Of a stretch of DNA of 64,000 nucleotides, positions 26,712 to 37,400 are shown in pieces. How positions within the stretch are numbered: the first letter of the stretch is position 1; each line of letters opens with the position of its first letter. Made by a program: the position numbers and the translations under genes. The notes under the pieces were generated by a model. The model made no database searches, was not told the origin of the DNA, and saw only the letters and a program-made list of their open reading frames with translations. The stretch is from Bacteroidota bacterium (GTDB lineage Bacteria > Bacteroidota > Bacteroidia > CAIKAF01), in assembly GCA_023432985.1 (NCBI GenBank), contig JAEZEQ010000062.1, positions 62,001 to 126,000 of the forward strand, read 5' to 3'.

Positions 26712-29315
26712 TTATTGGGACGGATTTCGAAATACAATTTCATTTTCGAATTGGTCTACAATAATAGGTTTTTCGTTTGACACTTCGCCTGAAAGAATTT
26801 TCTTACTCAATTCGTTCAATACCCTTTTTTGCAATACCCTTTTCATGGGTCGTGCACCGAAGCTGGGATCATAACCCAACTGGGCCAACCAGTCGATTGC
26901 TTCATCCGTATAACTGAGTGTTATTCCGCTATTTTTTGCCAATTGCTTACTTATCAAATCTAATTGCAGGCGTACGATTTGTTTAATATTATCTCTATTA
27001 AGCGGAGTAAACATAATGGTTTCATCGATACGATTCAGGAATTCGGGTCTCAGCGACTTCTTCAGCAATTCAAATATTTCTGATTTCGTGGAGGCCAATA
27101 CCCTTTCTTCATCGATCGGATTCAAATCGGTCAGTCTTTCCTGAATAATATGCGAACCGAGATTACTGGTGAGGATAATTATGGTATTTTTAAAATTGGC
27201 TATTCTTCCCTTATTATCCGTCAAGCGTCCATCATCCAAAACCTGGAGCAAAATATTAAACACGTCGGGATGAGCTTTTTCGATTTCATCGAGTAAGATA
27301 ACGCTATAGGGTTTTCTGCGCACGGCTTCTGTCAATTGTCCGCCCTCATCATAACCCACATAACCCGGAGGTGCTCCTACCAATCTCGACACACTGTGTT
27401 TTTCCTGGTATTCACTCATATCAATTCGGGTCAAGGCATCCTCATTATCGAATAAATATTCGGCCAAGGCTTTTGCCAGTTCGGTTTTTCCTACACCTGT
27501 AGTTCCCAAAAATATGAAAGAACCTATAGGTCGCTTCGGATCCTGAAGTCCGGCTCTACTTCTTCTAACCGCATCTGCAACAGCAGCAATAGCTTCCTCT
27601 TGTCCGACCACTCTTTTATGCAATTCTTCTTCTATATGCAGGAGTTTTGATTTTTCCGACTGCAACATTTTAGCCACCGGAATACCGGTCCACCTCGACA
27701 CCACATCGGCAATATCTTCGGCATCCACTTCCTCTTTAATCAGCGATTTATTATCCGACTGCATTTCGGCCAATTCTTTTTGCGATTCGCTTAATAATTT
27801 TTCCGCTTCAATCAATTTGCCGTATTGAATTTCGGCCACTTTCCCAAAATCTCCGTCTCTTGCGGCTTTTTCAGCTTCCAGCTTCAGATCTTCAATTTGT
27901 TTTTTGATTTTCTGCAGTTTTTCTACGGCTTCTTTTTCGGTATTCCAACGCACATTAAAAGCGTCTCTTTTCTCTTGCAGGTTGGCAATTTCGGCAGATA
28001 ATTGTGTAATTTTCTGTTCGTCTCCTTCCCTTTTAATCGCTTCTCTTTCAATTTCAAGACGGAACAATTCTCTTTCAATCGCATCCAGTTCTTCGGGCTT
28101 ACTGTTGATTTCTATGCGCAATTTGGCACAGGCTTCATCCATTAAGTCTATAGCTTTATCGGGCAAAAAACGATCCGAAATATAGCGTTGCGACAATTCG
28201 ACTGCAGCCACTACGGCTTCATCTTTAATGCGCACTTTATGATGTGTTTCGTATTTCTCTTTAATTCCGCGCAAGATAGAAATGGCATCCTCGGTAGATG
28301 GTTCGTCTATAATCACTTTTTGAAAGCGTCTTTCGAGCGCCTTATCCGTTTCGAAATATTTCTGATATTCATCGAGGGTGGTAGCACCTATACTACGCAG
28401 CTCTCCCCTTGCCAATGCGGGTTTCAGTATATTTGCCGCATCCATGGCACCTTGTCCGCCACCCGCTCCAACAAGCGTATGAATTTCATCAATAAACAAA
28501 ATGATTTCGCCACTTGAAGCTTGTACTTCTTTAATAACGGCTTTTAATCTTTCTTCAAATTCACCTTTATACTTGGCACCGGCTATAAGTGCGCCCATAT
28601 CGAGCGAAAACACGGTTTTACTACGTAAATTATCGGGCACATCACTATTTACAATACGAAAAGCCAAGCCTTCTGCAATAGCTGTTTTACCCACACCCGG
28701 TTCGCCTATTAAAACGGGATTATTTTTGGTACGACGAGACAAGATATGCAAGACCCGACGTATCTCTTCATCCCTTCCGATCACCGGATCGAGTTTGCCC
28801 GTTTTGGCTGCTTCATTCAGGTTAATGGCGTATTTAGACAAGGCCTGGTAGACATCTTCGGAACCCGAGCTGCCGACCACATTTCCTTTTCTCAATTCTT
28901 CGATTGCGGCTGTAATCAATTTCATAGTTACGCCTTGATCTTTCAATAATTGAGACACAGGACCTCCGCTATCGAGCAAGCCAACCAATAGAAGTTCTAC
29001 CGATACAAATTCATCCCTTCTTTCGCGGGCATAATTTTCGGCTTTCGCGAAAACTTTAGCCGTGGCATTGGCTAGGTATATATTTCCACCGGTTGATTTA
29101 ACAAAAGAGGCCAGCATTTCGTCCAGCTTTTTATCTAAAATAGCCGGATTTACGTTTAGTTTTTTCAGGATAAAAGGGCTTACTTCCTTATCCTCATTCA
29201 ATATAGCTTTCAAAACGTGTGCGGGCTCAATCGCTTGATGATCCATACCCAGGGCCAATTGTTGAGCGGCCTGAATAATTTCCTGAGATCGGGTTGTATA
29301 TTTTTCTAAGTTCAT
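26712..29315 (-). CDS. clpB: ATP-dependent chaperone ClpB
   Basis: 867 aa, full length. This AAA+ disaggregase works with DnaK to resolubilise proteins. N-terminal Clp domain (about 1-145); first AAA module with GEPGVGKTAIAEGLA and DEIHTLVGAGG; long coiled-coil middle domain (about 410-530, LDAIERELFRLEIEREAIKR); second AAA module with GTTGVGKTELAKALAEYLF and LLDEIEKAHPDVFN; C-terminal domain. The middle domain distinguishes ClpB from ClpA and ClpC. Upstream, TTTCTTTG is a possible weak -7 box. Confidence 0.98.
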   Translation of the reverse strand: MNLEKYTTRSQEIIQAAQQLALGMDHQAIEPAHVLKAILNEDKEVSPFILKKLNVNPAILDKKLDEMLASFVKSTGGNIYLANATAKVFAKAENYARERRDEFVSVELLLVGLLDSGGPVSQLLKDQGVTMKLITAAIEELRKGNVVGSSGSEDVYQALSKYAINLNEAAKTGKLDPVIGRDEEIRRVLHILSRRTKNNPVLIGEPGVGKTAIAEGLAFRIVNSDVPDNLRSKTVFSLDMGALIAGAKYKGEFEERLKAVIKEVQASSGEIILFIDEIHTLVGAGGGQGAMDAANILKPALARGELRSIGATTLDEYQKYFETDKALERRFQKVIIDEPSTEDAISILRGIKEKYETHHKVRIKDEAVVAAVELSQRYISDRFLPDKAIDLMDEACAKLRIEINSKPEELDAIERELFRLEIEREAIKREGDEQKITQLSAEIANLQEKRDAFNVRWNTEKEAVEKLQKIKKQIEDLKLEAEKAARDGDFGKVAEIQYGKLIEAEKLLSESQKELAEMQSDNKSLIKEEVDAEDIADVVSRWTGIPVAKMLQSEKSKLLHIEEELHKRVVGQEEAIAAVADAVRRSRAGLQDPKRPIGSFIFLGTTGVGKTELAKALAEYLFDNEDALTRIDMSEYQEKHSVSRLVGAPPGYVGYDEGGQLTEAVRRKPYSVILLDEIEKAHPDVFNILLQVLDDGRLTDNKGRIANFKNTIIILTSNLGSHIIQERLTDLNPIDEERVLASTKSEIFELLKKSLRPEFLNRIDETIMFTPLNRDNIKQIVRLQLDLISKQLAKNSGITLSYTDEAIDWLAQLGYDPSFGARPMKRVLQKRVLNELSKKILSGEVSNEKPIIVDQFENEIVFRNPSQ

Positions 29316-29489
29316 AATGCAATTTTTTTATTACTTGGTCAATTAACTTGCCAAAGAAATAATCAAGCTGCACTAATTAAGCAATATGTTATAAATCAAC
29401 ATTTTAACAAAAATGCACAGACTGCAAAAATGGCATTGCAATAAAAAAAAACGGGTCAAATTGGCAGTAAAGTACTTAAAATGAATAAG

Positions 29490-29918
29490 CTAAAAATATT
29501 TCAGGTTAATATCTAGTATTAAATTTTTGCCGTTATAATGGAATTGTGCGTCTTTGAATTTGGGCGGACCAAAGAGTAGTTTGGGATTATTTGAATTGCC
29601 TATAGCTTCGGTCGGAATTCCTAATGCATTGGTATTACAGATCATGTCGCCATTCTCGTCATGGAGTATTGAAATGGCATAAGTTCCCGGTTTTAATCCC
29701 TCAATTTTATGGGAAATTTTCGAACTATTCAGGCTTTCGATTTTATATTTATATATAGCTTTTTTCTCATCTCCGGGGTATCCTTCCGGCGAATTAAAAA
29801 CGCTGATAAGAAGGTTTCCTTTATAAGTTTTAATTGGCGAAATATTTACTTGCAGAGTATTTTGCGCACTGCTTGTAAATGCAAAAAGGAGCATAGAAAG
29901 GAGGAGTATATTTTTCAT
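29490..29918 (-). CDS. Secreted DUF2141-domain protein
   Basis: 142 aa. The signal peptide ends at about residue 18 (LFAFTSSAQ). The mature domain has GNLLISVFNSPEGYP, LKPGTYAISILHDENGDM and NTNALGIPTEAIGNSNNP, the DUF2141 pattern. Its Asp/Asn-rich loop may bind calcium or similar. The domain's role is unknown. It lies between clpB and the PKD genes and is preceded by a terminator, so it is transcribed separately. Confidence 0.88.
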   Translation of the reverse strand: MKNILLLSMLLFAFTSSAQNTLQVNISPIKTYKGNLLISVFNSPEGYPGDEKKAIYKYKIESLNSSKISHKIEGLKPGTYAISILHDENGDMICNTNALGIPTEAIGNSNNPKLLFGPPKFKDAQFHYNGKNLILDINLKYF

Positions 29919-29964
29919 ATTTCAAAGTAAATAAAAAGTGGCATATCGAAACATGAAATAACAG

Positions 29965-29995
29965 AAAAATAAAAAGACCTCCCGAGGGAGGTCTT
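29965..29995 (-). terminator. Terminator after the 12-PKD protein gene
   Basis: A near-palindromic stem of AAGACCTCCC (29974-29983) with GGGAGGTCTT (29986-29995) is followed on the minus strand by a T-rich tract. It lies 24 bases after the stop of the large gene. Confidence 0.8.
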
Positions 29996-30018
29996 GCACA
30001 AATAAAAGGAAACAAACA

Positions 30019-33000
30019 CTAATAAATTATATTTACATGTCCTGTCAAATTATATATTTTACCAGAACCGGCGGTATAGACTAATTTATAGGAATAGGTA
30101 TCCTGCTTCAATATATTACCTGCGGTATTTGTACAATTCCACGATAATCTATCATTTTGCCAACCTTTAACATGGCCTACTTTTTCGCCCCATCTGTCGA
30201 AAATTAGAAGTTCGGCCGTTTTAATATTCGTACCATAAATTACAAAACTATCATTGATTCCGTCATTATTTGCAGTAGCCGTATTTGGGATATAAATCAA
30301 ATGGTCGCCCACTATGCGCACCCGATCGGATGCGGTATCGGCACAACCAAATTCATTTTGCACCACCAATATAACATCATAAAAGCCTGCACTATCGGGT
30401 ACATAAAGGTGTCCCGGATGATGCTCCGTTGAAGTATTTCCATCCCCAAAACTCCAGTTGCTTGTGGTATATCCATCGCTTAAGTTAGTAAACTGGAAGA
30501 ATGGACTGGCAAAATCTTCTTTAGTAGGATTGCTTTCGAAGTCGGCGATGGGACTTGGAAAAGCATCTACAGCTCCAAATACGGTAGCCGTATCTTTACA
30601 TCCTTTATCGCTTGTTACCACCAGGGTGATATCGTGCAAGCCTGTAGGGAAAGTATAAACCGGATTTATATCGCTGCTAAATCCGGGGCCTAAATCCCAG
30701 TCGTAATAATCCAAAACCCCTCCGGCCACGAAAGACGTATTGGTAATCTGGGTAGTATGAGGTCCGCAACCTTCTTTATCCACTACGAAAAACGAAGCTA
30801 TAGGTTTAGGATGTACCGTTACACTATGCATAATACTATCCTCACAATTTTGATCTGAAACGGCGATCAATTGTACATTATAAGTACCGGCTCCCGGCAT
30901 AAGTATATTTGGATTCACCGCATTGCTTTGGAGTCCGCCTTGTCCCACTACATTCCACGTATATCCGGCGATAGTGCCTAAAGCGATATGGGAGGTATTT
31001 TGGAAAGGAACGGCATTTTCGTCACAAACGGCACTGGCTATAAAATCGGGTTGTGGCAATGGGAAAATTTGCACCGATTGCGTAAGGGTGTCCTTACATC
31101 CGAATGCGGTAGTAACCACCAGAGTTACATCATAAGTGCCGTCTATATTATAAGTATGGGAAGCATTTGTAGTATAATAGTTTGTACCGTCATGCATAGT
31201 CCACTCGCTGCTTACTATAGGTTCAATTGCCGTAAAGGAAGTATTGGTATAGGGTACGCTCAGATAACGGCATACATCATTAAAAGTAAAAGACGCCACG
31301 GGCAATTCGTGCACCACTACGGCCTGCACGATGGTATCTCTACATCCGTCATTATTGGTTACAATAAGCTCCACATTAAAATTACCAGTATTGATATAGG
31401 AATGCTGTGGATTTTGAACCGGAGCCGTATTTCCATCTCCGAAATTCCAATTCCATCCGACCAATGCCGCACCTCCGTTTGTTAAGGATGCATCTTGATA
31501 ATCCACCTGTATACCACAGGCATTAGGTATAGGAAAATCGGCAATGGGATTAATAAAGGTAGGAATGCTGTGCGAAACCGTATCGGCACAACCATTTATA
31601 TCCGTTACAATCAATTCTATGTTATAATTCCCTGAGGCGCTATAAAAATGAGTTGGATTTTGAAGAGCAGAAGTGGCTCCATCGCCAAAGCTCCATGCCC
31701 ATGTATCCAAAGTTGTATTTTGGACCGTACTAATATCTGTGAAAGATAGCTCTTCATTTACGCAGGATTGTACAGGCAATTGGAAATCGGCTTGTGGGAT
31801 ATCCCAAAGGGTAATATTCTGCGTAGTTGTGTCGAAGCAATTATCCTGATTTTCGACTATCAGTGTCACCGTATAATCGAAACCAAGTCCGCTCGTTGCC
31901 GGATTTTGATATGTATATACCGGATCTGAAATGTTGTCAGCGGCGCCGTTTCCAAAATCCCAACTATAGGAATTAAATGTATTATTCGCAGTAGACGTAT
32001 TTGTGAATTGGCGCTCGAAGCCGCATACAGAAGGCGCTGTAAATGAAGCGATGGGACTTTGGCGCACATATACCTGATATTGAACGGTGTCGGCACATCC
32101 AAAAGCCGTACTTGCAATCAACTCCACCTGATAATTACCACCCGCTGCATAAGTCGGGCTTGGGTCTGAAGAAACAGAGCTGTTTCCGTCTCCAAAATCC
32201 CAATTATACTGTAGAGCTGTTCCATCTTCAATAGTAGTATTATTAGTAAAAATCACCGACTGATCACATTCGGCCACAAAGCTATAATCGGCCACCGGTA
32301 TATCGAGCAATGTAATCGTTTGCGTGGTTGAATCAAAACAATTATCCTGATTCTCTACCGTAAGTTGCACTGTATAACTATAGCCCAATCCGCTTAATTC
32401 CGGATCTGCATAAATATGATTAGCGGTTTGAGTAGTAGCATTATTTCCGTCTCCAAAATCCCAATCAAAGCTCAAAAAAGAAGTATTGGCCACCGAATTA
32501 TTTACAAAACCAATATCAAATCCGCACACTGCCGGTGCGCTAAAATCTGCGATGGGACTTTGACGTACATGAACGAGTTGACTCAAAGTATCGGCACAAC
32601 CAAAATTCGTGCTTACAATCAATTCGACCTGATAATCGCCACCTGCAGCATAAGTCGGGTTTGGTTGGTGGGCAGAGGAACTGTTTCCATCTCCGAAATC
32701 CCAGCTATGATTCAATGCATTTCCGTCATGAATAATAGAATTATTCGTAAACTGAACAGACTGATCACAATCGGCAACAAAAGTAAAATCAGCTTCAGGA
32801 ATATCTTGTAATGTAATAGTCTGACTAATTGAATCGGCACAAAAATCCTGATTTTGCACCCATAATTCCACCGTATAGGTATAACCCAATCCGGATATTT
32901 CGGGATCGGTATAACTATGCGTTGGGGAAGAGGTATTGGAACTATTTCCATTTCCAAAATCCCAATGAATATCGTTTAGTGTAGTATTGGGCGTACTCGT

Positions 33001-34164
33001 ATTCGTGAAAGCTATATCGAAACCACAAACGGCAGGTGCGTTAAAGGCGGCGATGGGACTTTGGCGAACGTGAACCGTTTTGCTGATGGTATCCATACAA
33101 CCCTGGTTCGATTCCACAATAAGCGTAACATTATAATCGCCTCCTGTGGCATAGGTATGAATGGGACTTTGAGCAGCAGAATTATTTCCATCACCAAAAT
33201 TCCAGTACCATGCAACGGCATTTCCGTTTGTTACGGTAGACAAATCCGTAAAAGTAACCGTACTAAAACAGTCGCTTGAATCAGCAAAATCGGGAGTAAC
33301 CACAGTTTGGTTAATCACTGCATTCAAATAAGCAGCACATCCTGATGCAGAAGTGAGCGTACAAATAACGGTTTGATTAGGCGTTGGATTATTTATCACT
33401 AATGTTTGACCAACATCACCGGTACTCCATGTATAATTGGTAAAACCACTTGGCGCGGTAACCGAAGCAGAATAATCATTTTCGCAATAAGACACATTCA
33501 ATTTCATGGGTCTACATTCTGCTGCCACGTAGGCATATCCAAAGTGACCACTAAGCGAACAATCGCCTGTACGTATTTCAATCGTTACGGTTTGTCCTAC
33601 CATGGTCGATAAATCTACCCCAACCTGTTCCCAAGGTTTCCAACGAATAGAACCAAAATCCTGAAAACCCGGAATTCCTGCACCGGCAGTTACCACATAT
33701 TCCGTACATGGAATAATGCTCCCAAACTGATCGCGCACAGCCAATTCGAAGCGTGGTTGTTGTGCGGGTGTATGCCCGGGATCTTCCAATACAACCGCAT
33801 AGCTATATAAAAACAATGCATTGCTGGAATCCGGAGCTACCGTAAAGGTATATTGAATTCCATCTCCCTGTGCTCCTGTACCCGGGTTTCCAATACGTGC
33901 CGATGCGGTATAACCCGGCGGAACAACCGGTAATCCTCCCCCCGTATTCGGGTCTGTTCCGGCTCCGGTCATAATCGTATGTCGACCCGCTACGATCCCT
34001 ACGTTAGGTAAGTTAAGCGGACAACAGGTTCCGGTTCGACCTTGCCAGTTTGTGAAATTACCCATCGAAAAATCTGAATTCGGACAGGTGCTCTGTGCCG
34101 ACAGGAAAGTCGGCAAACTAAAAAATACGGCTATCGCCAGTAAATAAAAATATTGACTTCTCAT
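30019..34164 (-). CDS. Giant secreted PKD-repeat protein with T9SS type-B C-terminal domain
   Basis: 1381 aa from the ATG at 34164. A GTG/ATG start 8 codons earlier is less likely. The signal peptide ends near TFLSAQ (residue 24). A roughly 230-residue Cys-containing N-terminal domain follows (CPNSDFSMGNFTNW, GRHTIMTGAGTDPNT, RPMKLNVSYC). Then come 12 PKD-like domains, most with the W-x-FG(D/N)G core. The last roughly 90 residues (DHLIYIPNTATANNDGINDS ... ELLIFDRWGEKV) are the gliding-motility-associated C-terminal domain, the type IX secretion signal. It is probably a cell-surface adhesin or structural protein. Three PKD pairs form a 167-residue superrepeat. Confidence 0.92.
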   Translation of the reverse strand: MRSQYFYLLAIAVFFSLPTFLSAQSTCPNSDFSMGNFTNWQGRTGTCCPLNLPNVGIVAGRHTIMTGAGTDPNTGGGLPVVPPGYTASARIGNPGTGAQGDGIQYTFTVAPDSSNALFLYSYAVVLEDPGHTPAQQPRFELAVRDQFGSIIPCTEYVVTAGAGIPGFQDFGSIRWKPWEQVGVDLSTMVGQTVTIEIRTGDCSLSGHFGYAYVAAECRPMKLNVSYCENDYSASVTAPSGFTNYTWSTGDVGQTLVINNPTPNQTVICTLTSASGCAAYLNAVINQTVVTPDFADSSDCFSTVTFTDLSTVTNGNAVAWYWNFGDGNNSAAQSPIHTYATGGDYNVTLIVESNQGCMDTISKTVHVRQSPIAAFNAPAVCGFDIAFTNTSTPNTTLNDIHWDFGNGNSSNTSSPTHSYTDPEISGLGYTYTVELWVQNQDFCADSISQTITLQDIPEADFTFVADCDQSVQFTNNSIIHDGNALNHSWDFGDGNSSSAHQPNPTYAAGGDYQVELIVSTNFGCADTLSQLVHVRQSPIADFSAPAVCGFDIGFVNNSVANTSFLSFDWDFGDGNNATTQTANHIYADPELSGLGYSYTVQLTVENQDNCFDSTTQTITLLDIPVADYSFVAECDQSVIFTNNTTIEDGTALQYNWDFGDGNSSVSSDPSPTYAAGGNYQVELIASTAFGCADTVQYQVYVRQSPIASFTAPSVCGFERQFTNTSTANNTFNSYSWDFGNGAADNISDPVYTYQNPATSGLGFDYTVTLIVENQDNCFDTTTQNITLWDIPQADFQLPVQSCVNEELSFTDISTVQNTTLDTWAWSFGDGATSALQNPTHFYSASGNYNIELIVTDINGCADTVSHSIPTFINPIADFPIPNACGIQVDYQDASLTNGGAALVGWNWNFGDGNTAPVQNPQHSYINTGNFNVELIVTNNDGCRDTIVQAVVVHELPVASFTFNDVCRYLSVPYTNTSFTAIEPIVSSEWTMHDGTNYYTTNASHTYNIDGTYDVTLVVTTAFGCKDTLTQSVQIFPLPQPDFIASAVCDENAVPFQNTSHIALGTIAGYTWNVVGQGGLQSNAVNPNILMPGAGTYNVQLIAVSDQNCEDSIMHSVTVHPKPIASFFVVDKEGCGPHTTQITNTSFVAGGVLDYYDWDLGPGFSSDINPVYTFPTGLHDITLVVTSDKGCKDTATVFGAVDAFPSPIADFESNPTKEDFASPFFQFTNLSDGYTTSNWSFGDGNTSTEHHPGHLYVPDSAGFYDVILVVQNEFGCADTASDRVRIVGDHLIYIPNTATANNDGINDSFVIYGTNIKTAELLIFDRWGEKVGHVKGWQNDRLSWNCTNTAGNILKQDTYSYKLVYTAGSGKIYNLTGHVNIIY
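31790..33292 (-). repeat. Three tandem 501-bp (167-codon) PKD-pair superrepeats
   Basis: The phrase coding for RQSPIA recurs with its ATGGGACTTTG (plus-strand) core at 32051, 32552 and 33053, exactly 501 bases apart. Each unit codes for one PKD domain ending in a hydrophobic strand before (V/Y)VRQSPIA, and a second one containing an LGxxYTVxL insertion and ending DIP. The units diverge at many positions, so the duplications are not very recent, but the frame and length are kept exactly. Confidence 0.85.
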
Positions 34165-34330
34165 AATCCCCCCATTTATGTCTATCAATATATACGAACT
34201 ATGTGAAAAAAAGTTAACCCATACTCGTTAATAATTTCTAAAACACTAACAATCAATGAGATTAATTTCATTAAATTTTCAATATTCATAATTAGCTTTC
34301 CGAACAAACCGGTATAATAATATGCGGCTT

Positions 34331-34379
34331 AAAAAAATAAAGGTAGAGTAATAGCTTTTTAAACTATCATCTACCTTTA
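34331..34379 (-). terminator. Terminator after the 8-PKD protein gene
   Basis: Arms TAAAGGTAGA (34338-34347) and TCTACCTTTA (34370-34379) form a 10-bp stem, with an inner ATAG/CTAT pairing. On the minus strand a T run follows (34331-34337 read as A on plus). It lies 37 bases after the stop at 34417 and separates the two PKD genes. Confidence 0.78.
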
Positions 34380-34416
34380 GATAAAGATTAGGTAATAAAT
34401 ACCCTATAAATAAGAT

Positions 34417-37400
34417 TTAGCGAATCACATTAATATGACCTAATTTATCGAATACTTTTCCGCTTTTAGTTGAATAAATTAATTTATAGGAATAGGTATC
34501 TTGTTTCAACAAATTACCATTGGTTCCCAATCCATTCCAAACCAATTTGTCGAGTTGCCATCCTTTTACGTGGGCTACTTTTTCGCCCCAACGGCTAAAT
34601 ACCAATAATTCGGCTTCTACGATATTGGTTCCGTAAATGGTAAATATTTCGTTGATATTATCCTCATTCATGGTGATTGTATTCGGCAAATAAATCACAT
34701 GGTCATCGTAAACATACACTCTTCCCGAGGTCGTATCTACACAACCATATTCATTTGTCACCAACAATCCCACATCATAATGCCCCACATAATCGTTCGG
34801 GTAAATATGGAAGGGGTTATTTTCATAAGACATGGTACCATCTCCAAATTGCCATACGCTGTTTGAATAGCCTGTGGATTCATTTAAAAACTGGAATGAT
34901 GGTTCGATAACTGAATTCGATTTCGGATTAGAGCTTAGCATAGCAACCGGATCCGGATATACTTCTATGGCATCTATTTGGGTAATAGAATCTTTACATC
35001 CAAAATTAGATGTCACCAATAAAGAAATCGTGTATAAACCTGTTCCGTATGTAAAACTGGTATGCAGATCATTGCTGCTTCCCATTTCCAAATCCCAATA
35101 ATTATCTACAATTTGTCCTTCCGGAATCGTAGATGTATTTGTAAACTGCGAGGTAAGGGGCGAACAACCATTTACCGGAGCAATGGTAAAGCTTGCCTCA
35201 GGATTTGCATAAACACGAATCGTTTTGGTAATACTATCTATACAGCCATAATTAGACACTGTAGTAAGCGTCACAGGAAACTGACCCCAATTCGGGAAAG
35301 TGACATTGGGTGCAGGACTGTTTGAGACACCAAGTCCGGCCTGACTCATATCATAGCTATAGGAGTTAATACTACCTGTATCGATCGTACTTAAATTCTG
35401 AAAAGAAGATATAAATCCATGACAAACCGGATCTAATGCAAAATCAGAATTAGGGAATTCGTATACATATATATTCTTGGTAATGGTATCTCTACATCCA
35501 AAAGCAGTACCCACTGAAAGGGTAACAGGAATATAGCCTGCCGTATCATATATATATGATGTGTTTTGCGTGTTTACGGTAACGCCTGGTGCCAGTGTCC
35601 ATTCCCAATCAGAAATAACATCATAGATGGCGCTACTTTGGTCAAACATATCAATTTCCTGGAAAGGACAAGCCGAGTCGAAGCTAAAATCCGCAACCGG
35701 TTTATCGTATGCTGTAACTACCTTAGAAACCGTATCGGCACAGCTACTGGAGTTGGTCACTATAAGTTCGACCGTATACTGCCCGTTTGCAGGGAAAAGG
35801 TGACTTGGATGTTGATCGGTAGAGGTGCTTCCATCTCCAAAATCCCAATGCCAATCTGTAATAGGTTGACCATAATCCTCGGAGCTGTCGGCATATTGAA
35901 TCAATACACCACAAGCATCAGGTAATGGAAAATCGGCTAAAGGTACTTTACCCACATCTATGGTATAACTGATGGTATCTTTACAACCATTATCAGAAGT
36001 TACTATTAATTCTACCGGATATAATCCGTTTGTTGTATAAATATGTGCAGGATCTTCTTGGGTAGAGTTGTTTCCATCTCCAAAATCCCATTCCCAGGAA
36101 GCTAAATTCTCATTTCCTACAAAACTAGAATCTGTAAATGAAGCCAGGGAACCTTCACAAATTATGGCTGTATAGTTATAGTCTGCTTTAGGTATATCGT
36201 GCAGTACTATAGGCACAGTCATCGAATCGGAGCAATTGTTTTCATTGGTCACCAACAATTCCACATCATAAGTCCACACCCCACTGATATTGGGATCCGG
36301 GTATGTATAATTTCCATTGAAAGTAGTATCTGTCGTATTATCTCCAAAACGCCATTCTACAGAAATAATAGAATCATTACCAATACTTGTATTAATAAAA
36401 TCCCATTCATTTCCACACACCTGAGGTGCAGTAAAAGAAGCCGTAGGCACATCTATCACTTCAATAGTTTTCATGATGGAGTCTTTACAACCATTATCGG
36501 AAGTTACTACCAATTCAACATCATAAAATCCGCCTGTTGCATATACATGGGTTGGGAACTGACCCGTACCTGTATTTCCATCTCCAAAATCCCAATCCCA
36601 CTGATCGTTTATACCAAATATTACGGTACTTGAATCCATGAAACTGGCATTATGACAAACCACTGTATCTGCGAAATCGGGTGTTATAACAGTTTGATTC
36701 AATTCGGCTACCAACTGTGCATTACAGCCGGATACTGAAATAAGCGTACATGTAAGCATTTGACCCGGAGTTGGGTTCAATACCGAGGTTGTAGGTCCAA
36801 CTGTACCATCCGACCAAATATAGCTTGCAAAACCCGGAGGAGCAGTTAGTACAGCCGTATTGCTACCAAAACAGTAGGACACGGACAATTTCATGGGTCT
36901 ACATTCTGCCACTACATAAGCATAACCATAGTGTGCACCTAAATCGCAATCCCCAGTACGCAACTCAATGGTAACGTTCTGACCGATAAAGGGCGAAAGG
37001 TCTACCCCTACACTTTCCCAGTTTTTATAACGAATGGAACCATTACTCTGGAAGCCGGGAATATTCTGACCTGCCGTAACGATATACTCAGTACAAGGTA
37101 TAATATTATTATACTGATCTCTTACCTGTAATTCAAAACGAGGTTGATCGGCAGGGGTATGACTCGGATCCTGAAGTACTACCGCATAATTGTAAAAAAA
37201 CAATGCATTACTGCTATCCGGTTGCACAAATATCTGATAAGATAATGACTCGGCTTGTCTGCTTGTACTCGAGTTCCCCAAACGCGCAGAAAAAGTATAG
37301 CCCGGACAAACTACAGGCACCTGATTGGCCGTATTTGGATCCATTCCCGCCCCCGTCATTATAGTATGCCGGCCGTTTACTATACCTGTCGTAGGCAACG

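Noticed and set aside
31790..33292. CRISPR-like or transposon repeats
   Set aside because: The 501-bp periodicity follows the reading frame and encodes duplicated PKD domains. There are no short identical repeats with variable spacers.
30458..36633. Many open frames on the plus strand opposite the PKD genes
   Set aside because: They are shadows of the long minus-strand reading frames, with no homology, signal sequences or promoters.
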